Part shown: positions 29,270 to 36,490 of the stretch, in pieces | How the letters are laid out: each line of letters opens with the position of its first letter | Position numbering within the stretch: position 1 is the stretch's first letter | From: DATLOJ01 sp035536315 | Lineage (GTDB): Bacteria > Actinomycetota > CADDZG01 > JAHWKV01 | Reading direction: 5' to 3' | Assembly (NCBI GenBank): GCA_035536315.1 | Contig: DATLOJ010000013.1 | Coordinates: forward strand, 1 to 36,844 | Length of the DNA stretch: 36,844 bases | Translations under genes and position numbers: made by a program | The notes under the pieces: model-generated | Database searches by the model: none | Seen by the model: the letters and a program-made list of their open reading frames with translations, nothing else | What the model was told of the DNA's origin: nothing

Positions 29270-29920
29270 ATGAGACTCATCTTTCTCGGCCCCCCGGGGG
29301 CCGGAAAGGGAACTCAGGCTGTGCGCCTAGAGGCGCATTTCCAGATTCCTCAGATAGCGACCGGCGACATGCTTCGGCATGCGGTGCTCGAGGGGACCCC
29401 CCTCGGTCTCAAGGCGAAGGAGTACATGGATCGCGGGGACCTGGTTCCCGACGATGTCACGGACGCTCTTGTGGCCGAACGTCTTGGCATGAATGACGCG
29501 GAGAAGGGGTTCATTCTCGACGGCTACCCTCGCAACGTTCATCAGGCCCAATTTCTCGATGACATGCTCGAGGAGCAGGGGGCCCGGCTTGATCGGGTGA
29601 TCCGCTTCGAGGTGGAGGAGTCGGAGATCATTGCAAGACTCTCAGGGCGCCGGATCTGCGGAGTGTGCGACTCGGTGTACCACATCGTTGCCAAGCCACC
29701 CAAAGTGGACGGGATTTGCGATCTGGATGGCGCGACACTTCTTCAGAGAAAGGACGACAGCGAGGACACCATCAGGCATCGCTTCGAGGTCTACCACGAG
29801 CAGACTTCGCCGCTCGTGCAGTTTTACGAGCTGCAAGGCTTGCTGACCCACATCAACGCAATGGCCACCGCAGACGAGGTGTTCCAAAAGCTGATGGCGG
29901 TTGCGGAAGGTTCACGTTGA
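29270..29920 (+). CDS. adk: Adenylate kinase, zinc-type lid
   Basis: A 216-residue adenylate kinase that equilibrates ATP and AMP with two ADP. The P-loop is GPPGAGKGTQ (7-16), the AMP-binding DGYPRN lies at 84-89, and the LID domain carries C130, C133, C150 and D153, the Cys3-Asp zinc site found in Gram-positive enzymes. All are intact and length is standard. The 30-nt gap after secY is the largest in the fusA-tlyA run. Its stop overlaps the map TTG start. Confidence 0.98.
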   Translation: MRLIFLGPPGAGKGTQAVRLEAHFQIPQIATGDMLRHAVLEGTPLGLKAKEYMDRGDLVPDDVTDALVAERLGMNDAEKGFILDGYPRNVHQAQFLDDMLEEQGARLDRVIRFEVEESEIIARLSGRRICGVCDSVYHIVAKPPKVDGICDLDGATLLQRKDDSEDTIRHRFEVYHEQTSPLVQFYELQGLLTHINAMATADEVFQKLMAVAEGSR

Positions 29921-30678
29921 TCATCAAGAAGACTCCCGAGCAGATCGAAAAGATGCACAGGGCGGGGCGTGTGCTGGCTGAGGTCATCGAGGACCTCAAG
30001 GATGCCGTGAAGCCGGGCGCGCGGCTTTCCGACATCGACGCCCTGGCGGAGCGGTCGATTCGGCTGCGCGGGGCCGTCCCTTCCTTTCTGGGCTACCGCG
30101 GCTTTCCAGCGAGCATCTGCGCTTCGGTGAATGAAGAGATAGTCCACGGCATACCAGGCCCGCGGGTTCTCGAAGAGGGCGACATCCTCTCCGCCGACTT
30201 CGGCTTGATCCTGGACGAGTGGCATGCCGACAGCGCATACACCTATCCCGTGGGTGAGATCGACGAGCGATCGGCTCACCTGTTGGAGACTACGAAGCGC
30301 GCTCTTGATGCGGCGATAGAGCAGTGCTACCCCGGAAAGCGAATCGGCGACATCGGCAGCGCTGTTGAGGCTGTCGTTAACGAGGCCGGGTTCTCGGTAG
30401 TGCGCGAGTACGCCGGGCACGGAATTGGAAGAAGCCTGCATGAGGATCCCCAGGTGCTGAACTACGGGTCGCCTGGGCGGGGTCCGCTGCTCGAGCCGGG
30501 CTGGGTTCTTGCCATAGAGCCGATGGTGAACGCGGGGGCATGGCAGACCAGAATTCTCGACGACGGCTGGACCGTTGTAACTGCGGACGGTTCCGTCTCC
30601 GCGCACTTCGAGCACACGGTTGCGATAACCGAAGAGGGGCCTTTGGTGCTGACGGCACCGGCCCGGGTACCGGCTTAA
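29917..30678 (+). CDS. map: Methionine aminopeptidase, type I
   Basis: A 253-residue enzyme that removes the initiator methionine from new proteins. The five metal ligands are visible as D94, D105, H168, E201 and E232, and the substrate-contacting H77 lies in VNEEIVHGIP. The start is a TTG overlapping the adk TGA (TTGA) with GGAAGG at 29905-29910; the frame is open upstream inside adk, but family alignment starts at IIKKTPEQIEKM. It sits between adk and tlyA instead of directly before infA. Confidence 0.96.
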   Translation: MIIKKTPEQIEKMHRAGRVLAEVIEDLKDAVKPGARLSDIDALAERSIRLRGAVPSFLGYRGFPASICASVNEEIVHGIPGPRVLEEGDILSADFGLILDEWHADSAYTYPVGEIDERSAHLLETTKRALDAAIEQCYPGKRIGDIGSAVEAVVNEAGFSVVREYAGHGIGRSLHEDPQVLNYGSPGRGPLLEPGWVLAIEPMVNAGAWQTRILDDGWTVVTADGSVSAHFEHTVAITEEGPLVLTAPARVPA

Positions 30679-30688
30679 GCCTTTCGGG

Positions 30689-31399
30689 GTGCCCCCAAGA
30701 CGCGTCAAGCTTCTCGACGAGCTCGTAAGAACCAGACCCGACATCCAGGACCCGCTCAACCAAATCACCGAAGGCCGGGTGACGGTCGACGGAGCCTTCG
30801 TGACAAACCCGAGCTCACTTGTCATTCCGGGCAGTGCGATCACGATCAAAGATCCGAAACCGCTGAGGGGAGAAGCAAAGCTCCGGTTTGCGCTGGAGCA
30901 TTTCTCGATCGATGTGTCGGGCGGGACCGCCCTCGACGCCGGTGCCGCGGCGGGAGGCTTTACGAAGGTCCTGCTGGAGAAGGGGGCCGCGAAGGTCTAC
31001 GCAGTAGACACAGGCCACGGCCAGCTAATCGGCTCCCTTCGCCAGGACCCCCGAGTGGTGAACCTGGAAGGAGTGAACCTGGGGGGCCTCAACCCGAAGC
31101 TGGTGCTCGATCCGCTCGAGGTGATCACCCTCGACCTGTCCTATCTGTCCCTTGCGAAGGCGGTCAGAGAGCTGAAGAAAGTCCACCTCGCACCTGGCTG
31201 TCACCTGGTAGCTCTGGTCAAGCCAATGTTCGAGCTCTCTCTCTCGGCCCCTCCCGAAGATCAAGAGTCATTGGACAGGGCCGCGGACCTGGCCGGCGCA
31301 GCGGCAGCAGCAGATGGCTGGGAAATCAAAGGATTCGTACCCTCGCCGGTGACGGGAACGCGAGGAGCAAAAGAAGTTCTTATGCACGCCACCCACTGA
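30689..31399 (+). CDS. tlyA: TlyA-family rRNA 2'-O-methyltransferase
   Basis: A 236-residue protein of the TlyA/hemolysin-A family, which methylates ribose 2'-OH groups of 16S and 23S rRNA (C1409 and C1920 in mycobacteria), sites needed for capreomycin sensitivity. An S4-like RNA-binding domain covers about 4-53 (VKLLDELVRT, GRVTVDGAFVTNPSSLV). The SAM motif LDAGAAAGGFTKVLL is at 82-96. K64, D149, K178 and E229 match the K-D-K-E catalytic tetrad. It is somewhat shorter than mycobacterial TlyA (268). The GTG start lies 10 nt after map, so it is cotranscribed with ribosomal genes, an unusual place for this gene. Confidence 0.88.
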   Translation: MPPRRVKLLDELVRTRPDIQDPLNQITEGRVTVDGAFVTNPSSLVIPGSAITIKDPKPLRGEAKLRFALEHFSIDVSGGTALDAGAAAGGFTKVLLEKGAAKVYAVDTGHGQLIGSLRQDPRVVNLEGVNLGGLNPKLVLDPLEVITLDLSYLSLAKAVRELKKVHLAPGCHLVALVKPMFELSLSAPPEDQESLDRAADLAGAAAAADGWEIKGFVPSPVTGTRGAKEVLMHATH

Positions 31400-31435
31400 T
31401 GAGACTGACCCGAGGAGCAGAAGCTACTGGCGTCT

Positions 31436-31482
31436 ACCTAGTCCAGCTTATGACCCGTATACGGACCTGTGCTGGACTAGGT
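31436..31482. repeat. Perfect 12-bp inverted repeat with nested palindrome
   Basis: ACCTAGTCCAGC (31436-31447) and GCTGGACTAGGT (31471-31482) are perfect complements around a 23-nt loop. The loop itself contains the 10-bp palindrome CCGTATACGG (31455-31464). There is no T-run after it, so it is not a standard terminator. It could be an operator, an RNA structure or processing site, or the end of a mobile repeat. Confidence 0.9.
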
Positions 31483-31496
31483 CCAGGTCCCCTTCC

Positions 31497-31663
31497 TGTC
31501 GCGAAGCTCAACGCGAGCAAGGTAGGGCGGCGGAGTCAGACCGGCAGGGCGACTCTGTCCGTACGAAGATGCTGGTCGATAGGCGGCCCGAGGACAGGGC
31601 CGCCAGGGTGTCGCCAGGACGGGCTGGGCTCCGCCGCCCGGACCCAGGCGCCCCTTTATGGGG
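31497..31663 (+). repeat. Structured intergenic repeat, copy B (upstream of infA)
   Basis: Diverged copy of 5031-5208 in the same orientation to the following operon. Matching blocks here are TGTCGCGAAGCTCAA (31497-31511), GTAGGGCGGCGG (31522-31533), GGGCGACTCT (31547-31556), GCCGCCAGGGT (31599-31609) and GCCCCTTTATGGGG (31650-31663). The central hairpin GGCGGCC (31582-31588)/GGCCGCC (31598-31604) has the same position as in copy A but a different loop sequence, and one extra base pair. The 13-mer CCAGGACGGGCTG is at 31614-31626. Confidence 0.7.
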
Positions 31664-31692
31664 GCTGAGCCAAGCGCAGCCAGGCACATCGG

Positions 31693-31701
31693 TGGTATAT
31701 T
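31693..31701 (+). promoter_or_regulatory. Candidate extended -10 promoter of the infA operon
   Basis: TGGTATATT combines the TGn extension with a near-consensus -10 box (TATATT at 31696-31701). No -35 box is seen at 17 nt, as expected for extended -10 promoters. Initiation near 31708 gives a leader of about 130 nt. Confidence 0.45.
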
Positions 31702-31839
31702 TCCTCGTTCGCCTTTGCCGTCCGTTTCTACGCGCTCGGCCATGTTTTCAGGCGACGATCGAGGTGGATTCAGCCCTTCCGAGAAGATTTTGGGGCCCTT
31801 CTGCCTGCATGTCTGGAACAGGCCGAGTGAAAGAGGAGC

Positions 31840-32076
31840 ATGGCGGAGAAAAACAAGTCGGGTAAAGAGGAGTCGATAGAGGTCGAAGGGACCGTCATCG
31901 AGCCTCTGCCCAACGCAGTTTTCCGGGTTGAGATTCCGGGCGGGCACAAGGTGCTTGCCCACATCGGTGGCAAGATGCGGATGAACTACATCAAGGTCCT
32001 GCCGGGCGACCGGGTGCTTGTGGAACTTTCGCCGTACGACCTCACCAGAGGCAGAATCATTTTCAGGTATCGATAG
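31840..32076 (+). CDS. infA: Translation initiation factor IF-1
   Basis: A 78-residue OB-fold protein that binds the A site of the 30S subunit with IF2 and IF3 during initiation. Conserved IEVEGTVIEPLPNAVFRVE, GHKVLAHIGGKMRMNYI and DLTRGRIIFRYR are present; about six extra residues precede the usual start. AGAGGAG precedes the ATG. It opens the alpha-type operon here, behind its own long intergenic region. Confidence 0.98.
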   Translation: MAEKNKSGKEESIEVEGTVIEPLPNAVFRVEIPGGHKVLAHIGGKMRMNYIKVLPGDRVLVELSPYDLTRGRIIFRYR

Positions 32077-32087
32077 GGAGATTTGAA

Positions 32088-32201
32088 GTGAAGGTCAGAC
32101 CAAGCGTGAAGAAGATGTGCGACAAGTGCAAGGTCGTGCGCAGGCGCGGACGCGTCATCGTGATCTGCTCGAATCCGCGTCACAAGCAGAGGCAGGGTTA
32201 A
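32088..32201 (+). CDS. rpmJ: 50S ribosomal protein L36
   Basis: A 37-residue bL36 read from a GTG at 32088, too short for most ORF searches. It begins MKVRPSVKKMCDKCKVV, and C11, C14, C27 and H32 form the zinc site. It packs against 23S rRNA near the L7/L12 stalk base. It lies between infA and rpsM, the standard place, and its TAA shares one base with the rpsM ATG. Confidence 0.96.
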   Translation: MKVRPSVKKMCDKCKVVRRRGRVIVICSNPRHKQRQG

Positions 32202-32578
32202 TGGCGAGAATTGCGGGAGTAGACCTTCCAAGGGACAAGCAGGTCGGCATTGCCCTCACTTACATCTTCGGGGTCGGGCGCACCCGGGCCCTCGAGATCG
32301 CCAAGGCCACCATGGTCGACCCGATAACGAAAGTCCGGGATCTTTCTGAGGACGAGGTTGTGAAGCTGAGGGGCTACATCGACTCCAACCTCAAGGTCGA
32401 AGGTGACCTTCGCCGTGACGACTCACAGAACATAAAGCGCAAAGTCGAGATCCAGTGTTATCAGGGAATTCGTCACCGCCGCGGACTTCCGGTCCACGGG
32501 CAGCGCACGCACACCAACGCGAGAACGCGCAAGGGCCCTAAAAAGACCGTCGGCGTGAAGAGAAAGAAGGCGATCTAG
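32201..32578 (+). CDS. rpsM: 30S ribosomal protein S13
   Basis: A 125-residue uS13 beginning MARIAGVDLPRDKQVGIALT. The ATG overlaps the rpmJ stop; the longer open frame upstream is part of rpmJ. S13 bridges to L5 and contacts the P-site tRNA. Conserved YIFGVGRTRA, GIRHRRGLPVHGQRT and NARTRKGPKKTVG are present. The TAG shares one base with the rpsK GTG. Confidence 0.98.
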   Translation: MARIAGVDLPRDKQVGIALTYIFGVGRTRALEIAKATMVDPITKVRDLSEDEVVKLRGYIDSNLKVEGDLRRDDSQNIKRKVEIQCYQGIRHRRGLPVHGQRTHTNARTRKGPKKTVGVKRKKAI

Positions 32579-32964
32579 TGCCCAAGCAGAAGAAGCAGAA
32601 GAAGCGCGAGAAGAAGAACATCGTTCACGGGCACGCCCACATCAAGTCCACGTTCAACAACACGATCATCGCCATCACAGATCCAGAGGGCAACGGTCTT
32701 GCATGGGCTTCGGCCGGAAACGTTGGCTTCAAGGGCTCGCGTAAGTCGACTCCATTTGCAGCCCAGCTCGCCGCCGAGGCGGCCAGCAAGCGCGCGCAGG
32801 AGCATGGTGTTCGCAAGGTCGACGTCTTCGTAAAGGGTCCGGGTTCTGGCCGTGAGACGGCCATCCGCTCCCTTCAGGCATCGGGTTTGGAGATCATTGG
32901 AATCCAGGATGTAACTCCGGTCCCGCACAACGGCTGCAGGCCGCGCAAGAGGCGGAGGGTCTAA
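32578..32964 (+). CDS. rpsK: 30S ribosomal protein S11
   Basis: A 128-residue uS11 of standard length, GTG start overlapping the rpsM stop. It lies on the 30S platform near the mRNA exit. The basic N-terminus (PKQKKQKKREKKNIVHG), STFNNTIIAITD and the conserved end DVTPVPHNGCRPRKRRRV are present. Confidence 0.98.
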   Translation: MPKQKKQKKREKKNIVHGHAHIKSTFNNTIIAITDPEGNGLAWASAGNVGFKGSRKSTPFAAQLAAEAASKRAQEHGVRKVDVFVKGPGSGRETAIRSLQASGLEIIGIQDVTPVPHNGCRPRKRRRV

Positions 32965-32967
32965 CTC

Positions 32968-33594
32968 ATGGCGAACCAGAGTCCTCCGGTCTGCCGGATC
33001 TGCCGCAGGGAAGGAATGAAGCTGTTCCTCAAAGGAACGCGCTGTGAAACTCCGAAGTGTGCAATTGAGCGCAGGCCTTACCCACCAGGTGAGCACGGCC
33101 GGCGCAGGCCACGCGAGACCGAGTACTCGCTTCAGCTCAGAGAGAAGCAGAAGACCAGACGAATTTACGGAGTTCTGGAAAAGCAGTTCCGCCGCTACTA
33201 CAAGGAGGCGGCTGCAGCCAAGGGTGTTACCGGTACGCGACTTCTGCAGCTTCTGGAGATGCGGCTGGACAACGTGGTCTACCGAGGCGGTCTTGCAATG
33301 AGCCGCGCGCAGGCCCGCCAGTTCGTGAACCATGGCCACTTCCTGGTCAATAGCAAGAAGGTCGATATCCCGTCCTACCGGCTGAAGGCCGGAGACGTGG
33401 TGGAAGTCAAGCAGCGCTCACGTTCCGTGGGTCGCATCGTTGAAGCAGCAGCGTACGCCGGGGGCCGGACCATTCCGGACTGGCTGCGTCTCGAGCAAGG
33501 AGACCTGCGCATAACAGCAGTAGAAGAGCCAAGCCGCGACATGATCGATGTCCCGGTCCAAGAGCAGATGATCGTCGAGCTCTACAGCAAGTAA
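32968..33594 (+). CDS. rpsD: 30S ribosomal protein S4, zinc-binding type
   Basis: A 208-residue uS4 with an N-terminal zinc site (C9, C12, C26, C31) and an S4 RNA-binding domain (MRLDNVVYRGGLAMSRAQAR, then VNHGHFLVNSKKVDIPSYRL). S4 begins 30S assembly and, in E. coli, represses the alpha operon; whether it does so here cannot be seen. Length and motifs are standard. rpoA follows after 22 nt. Confidence 0.98.
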   Translation: MANQSPPVCRICRREGMKLFLKGTRCETPKCAIERRPYPPGEHGRRRPRETEYSLQLREKQKTRRIYGVLEKQFRRYYKEAAAAKGVTGTRLLQLLEMRLDNVVYRGGLAMSRAQARQFVNHGHFLVNSKKVDIPSYRLKAGDVVEVKQRSRSVGRIVEAAAYAGGRTIPDWLRLEQGDLRITAVEEPSRDMIDVPVQEQMIVELYSK

Positions 33595-33616
33595 GTTCCC
33601 GAGGGAAGGAAACTTC

Positions 33617-34573
33617 ATGGAATCCAGTCTTTTAATAGTTCACCGTCCGCAGATCAGCGTCGAAGGCGGCGACGAGGGCGATACCGCCAAGGTAACAATC
33701 GAACCGCTCGAGCCGGGGTTTGGTTACACCCTGGGTAACTCGCTTCGCCGGACGCTTCTGTCGTCAATCCCAGGTGCTGCGGTGACGACTCTTCGCATCG
33801 AAGGTATCCAGCACGAGTTCTCCACGATTCCGGGCGTTAAGGAAGACGTGACGGACATCATCCTTAACATCAAGGAGCTCGTGCTCCGATCGGAGTCGGA
33901 CGAGCCGGTGACGATGCGCATCAGTGTCAACGGTCCAAAGGACGTTACGGGAGCAGATATCGAGGCTCCTGCGGAGATCGAGGTTCTCAACCCCGGTCAG
34001 CTGATCTGCACGCTGAACAAGCGTGGTCGTCTTGATATCGAGCTGACCGTCGAAAAAGGCCGTGGATATGTCAACGCGGAGGGCAACAAGCCGGAGGGCG
34101 CGCCAATCGGCATCATTCCGATCGACTCGATCTTCTCGCCAATCCGCAGGGTTACCTACTCGGTAGAGCCCACACGTGTCGAGCAGAAGACAGACTACGA
34201 CCGCCTGATAGTGGAGCTCGAAACGGACGGAAGCATCACTCCCAACGAGGCCCTTTCCGCAGCGGGACGGACGCTTGTCGAGCTTCTTCAGCTCTTTGCG
34301 GATCTGGGTGAAGGACCCGGCCTTCAGCTTGGCCCGGAGCCCGGCGCCGATGCCGGTGCCACCGCCCTTCAAATGCCGATCGAAGACATGGACTTCTCCG
34401 TTCGTTCCTACAACTGTCTGAAGCGTGAGGGCGTAACAAACGTCGGTCAGCTCGTCGAGAAGACGGAAGAGGACTTGCTCGACGTTCGCAACTTCGGTCA
34501 GAAGTCCATCGACGAGGTGAAGCAGAAGCTCGCCGAGATGGGGCTGTCGCTTCGCCAGAAGGAATGGATGTAA
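33617..34573 (+). CDS. rpoA: DNA-directed RNA polymerase subunit alpha
   Basis: A 318-residue alpha subunit whose dimer scaffolds polymerase assembly. The N-terminal domain (LEPGFGYTLGNSLRRTLLSS near the start) binds alpha, beta and beta'. After a Gly/Pro/Ala-rich linker (about 235-255), the C-terminal domain (FSVRSYNCLKREGVTNVGQL) keeps the arginine equivalent to E. coli R265, used for UP-element DNA and activator contacts. A ribosome-binding site GAGGGAAGGAA precedes the ATG. Confidence 0.98.
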   Translation: MESSLLIVHRPQISVEGGDEGDTAKVTIEPLEPGFGYTLGNSLRRTLLSSIPGAAVTTLRIEGIQHEFSTIPGVKEDVTDIILNIKELVLRSESDEPVTMRISVNGPKDVTGADIEAPAEIEVLNPGQLICTLNKRGRLDIELTVEKGRGYVNAEGNKPEGAPIGIIPIDSIFSPIRRVTYSVEPTRVEQKTDYDRLIVELETDGSITPNEALSAAGRTLVELLQLFADLGEGPGLQLGPEPGADAGATALQMPIEDMDFSVRSYNCLKREGVTNVGQLVEKTEEDLLDVRNFGQKSIDEVKQKLAEMGLSLRQKEWM

Positions 34574-35251
34574 TTGCCCAAGCCCACCAAAGGTCCAAGG
34601 CTCGGAGCCGGTCCTCAGCATCAGAAGATGATGCTGGGAGGCCTGGCCGCGTCTCTCATCCGAGAGGAGCGCATTCGTACGACGGAGACGAAGGCGAAGC
34701 GCATGAGGCCGGTTGCCGAAAAGCTCGTGACTCTCGGGAAGTCAGGGACCGTTCACGCCCGTCGACAGGCTTTGTCGCTGATTGAAGATAGAGACGTGGT
34801 TCACAAGCTCTTCGCAGAGGTTGCGCCGCGGTTCGGTGACCGCAACGGTGGCTACACCCGGATAGTCAAGCTCGGTCCCCGCAAAGGCGATGCAGCTCCC
34901 ATGGCGATCATCGAGTTCGTAGAGGGAGAGGCCCCCGCCAAGAAAGAGTCTGACCAGGAACAGAAGCGTGGTCGCTTGTCGCGCCGACGCAAGCCGGCCA
35001 AGCCGGCCGATACGAAGCAGGAAAAGCAGCCTCGCCGGAAAAAGGGACGTGAGGAGCCTGCAGCCGAGGCTGGCCCGGAAGAGTCCGAGGATGAGGTTTC
35101 CCCGAGCGCATCCGACCCCACTCGCGACGAGGTCGCTGAGCCGCCAGCGTCAGGACCCAAAGACACTCAGCCGCCGGTACCAGGTAAGCCCAAGGCGGAT
35201 ACTGATCTCCCGGCGCCGGAAAAGTCGTCCGACGACGGTCCCGGCAACTAA
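34574..35251 (+). CDS. rplQ: 50S ribosomal protein L17 with long C-terminal tail
   Basis: A 225-residue bL17. The first 120 residues are a normal core (KGPRLGAGPQHQKMMLGGLA, RIVKLGPRKGDAAPMAIIEF), located at the tunnel exit. The remaining 105 residues begin with a Lys/Arg-rich block (KRGRLSRRRKPAKPADTKQE) and turn acidic and proline-rich. Actinobacterial L17 often has an extension, but this is long. It starts at a TTG directly after the rpoA TAA. Confidence 0.95.
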   Translation: MPKPTKGPRLGAGPQHQKMMLGGLAASLIREERIRTTETKAKRMRPVAEKLVTLGKSGTVHARRQALSLIEDRDVVHKLFAEVAPRFGDRNGGYTRIVKLGPRKGDAAPMAIIEFVEGEAPAKKESDQEQKRGRLSRRRKPAKPADTKQEKQPRRKKGREEPAAEAGPEESEDEVSPSASDPTRDEVAEPPASGPKDTQPPVPGKPKADTDLPAPEKSSDDGPGN

Positions 35252-35261
35252 GGCACGCGCC

Positions 35262-36029
35262 ATGGCCGTTTACCGTTTCGTCGTGGCGTATGACGGCGCC
35301 CCATTTCATGGCTTTCAGCGTCAGCCGGGCCTTCCCACGGTCCAGGGAGCCATCGAGGAAGCTCTAGAGAAGCTGTTTGGCGAGGAGATTCGAACCTCAG
35401 TCGCGGGAAGAACGGATGCGGGAGTTCACGCCCTGGCGCAGGTTGTTTCTTTCGCAGCTCGTGAAGGCAAGGATCCCGCAGAGCTTCAGCGAAAGCTGAA
35501 CTCGATGTGTGGTCCTGCCATCGCGGTGGTGGCGGCAGACGTAGCCCCGGATGGGTTCGATGCCCGCTTTTCCGCCCTGAGTCGCACGTACGAATACGGC
35601 ATTTTCACCCGCGACGTTCACGACCCGTTTTCGCGCCACACGACATGGCATTTCCCTGAGCCTCTCGACGAGAAGATCATGGGTAAAGCAGCGCAGGCCT
35701 TGATCGGGGAGCACTCCTTCGCGTCGTTTGGCCGGGTCGAAGATGGCCAAAGTCCGACGCGCCGCATCGAGATGCTCACGGTAGAGCGAAACGGTGACCT
35801 GATCGTCATCCGCGTTACGGCGAACTCTTTTCTCCAGCAGATGGTTCGCTCGATCGTAGGAACCCTTGTTGCGGTGGGCACCGGAAAGATCGATCCGGAC
35901 GACATCGAAGGGATCATCGAGGCCAAGGACAGGTCCGCAGCCGGATCCGTGGCACCGCCTCACGGCCTCTTCCTTGTCTCAGTCAGCTACCCTGAGGAGC
36001 TGGCAATACCCAACTTCGAGGAGCATTGA
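35262..36029 (+). CDS. truA: tRNA pseudouridine synthase A
   Basis: A 255-residue TruA, which converts uridines 38-40 in the tRNA anticodon arm to pseudouridine. The catalytic aspartate is D52 in AGRTDAGVHA. The N-terminal YDGAPFHGFQRQPGLPTVQ and the C-terminal ANSFLQQMVRSIVGTLVAVG are typical. The frame is open far upstream through rplQ, but the family start MAVYRFVVAYDG and normal length fix the ATG at 35262. The order rplQ-truA-rplM-rpsI is standard for Gram-positive lineages. Confidence 0.97.
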   Translation: MAVYRFVVAYDGAPFHGFQRQPGLPTVQGAIEEALEKLFGEEIRTSVAGRTDAGVHALAQVVSFAAREGKDPAELQRKLNSMCGPAIAVVAADVAPDGFDARFSALSRTYEYGIFTRDVHDPFSRHTTWHFPEPLDEKIMGKAAQALIGEHSFASFGRVEDGQSPTRRIEMLTVERNGDLIVIRVTANSFLQQMVRSIVGTLVAVGTGKIDPDDIEGIIEAKDRSAAGSVAPPHGLFLVSVSYPEELAIPNFEEH

Positions 36030-36490
36030 TGAAGGATTCACAAAAGACCTATTCGACTAAGGCCTCGGAAATTACCCGGGACTGGTGGATTGTCGACGCG
36101 GACGGCCAGGTTCTGGGCCGGCTCGCAGCAGAAGTTGCCAAGGTGCTTCGTGGTAAGCACAAGCCCACGTACGCGCCTCATCTCGACACCGGTGACCATG
36201 TCGTTGTGATCAACGCGTCCAAAGTCCGGCTGACTGGGAACAAGCTCGAGCAGAAGGTGTGGCATCGCCACTCTGGATACCCGGGAGGCCTTCGCACGAT
36301 CGGCTACGACAGGCTTCTGGAAACAAGGCCCGACCTTGCCGTTGAGAAGGCCGTGCGAGGAATGCTTCCCCGGAACCGCCTTGGCAGAGCAATGGTCAAA
36401 AAGCTCAAGGTCTACGCCGGCGACCAACATCCACACGAGGCTCAGCAACCAAAGAGCCTCGAATTGAAAGCGAGAAATAACAATGGCTAA
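36029..36490 (+). CDS. rplM: 50S ribosomal protein L13
   Basis: A 153-residue uL13, slightly longer than usual at both ends. It begins MKDSQKTYSTKASEITRDWW; a TTG one codon earlier (36026) is an alternative start. L13 is an early 50S assembly protein. Conserved VDADGQVLGRLAAEVAKVLRG, GDHVVVINASKVRLTGNK and RGMLPRNRLGRAM are present. It overlaps the truA stop by 1 nt and rpsI by 8 nt. Confidence 0.97.
   Translation: MKDSQKTYSTKASEITRDWWIVDADGQVLGRLAAEVAKVLRGKHKPTYAPHLDTGDHVVVINASKVRLTGNKLEQKVWHRHSGYPGGLRTIGYDRLLETRPDLAVEKAVRGMLPRNRLGRAMVKKLKVYAGDQHPHEAQQPKSLELKARNNNG

Larger units (their letters stand above)
31400..31839. other. 440-nt intergenic region before infA
   Basis: No convincing gene is present. 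In order it holds: a perfect 12-bp inverted repeat with a nested palindrome (31436-31482), structured repeat copy B (31497-31663), an extended -10 promoter (31693-31701) and a leader of about 130 nt with no strong feature apart from the infA ribosome-binding site AGAGGAG (31832-31838). No intrinsic terminator with a T-run was found after tlyA. Confidence 0.75.

Noticed and set aside
31399..31668. Plus-strand 89-codon frame after tlyA
   Set aside because: It covers the inverted repeat and repeat copy B and has no family resemblance; better read as non-coding.
31400..31839. tRNA gene or known riboswitch in the infA upstream region
   Set aside because: No cloverleaf, TTCGA arm or CCA-like end could be found, and no known riboswitch core was recognised.
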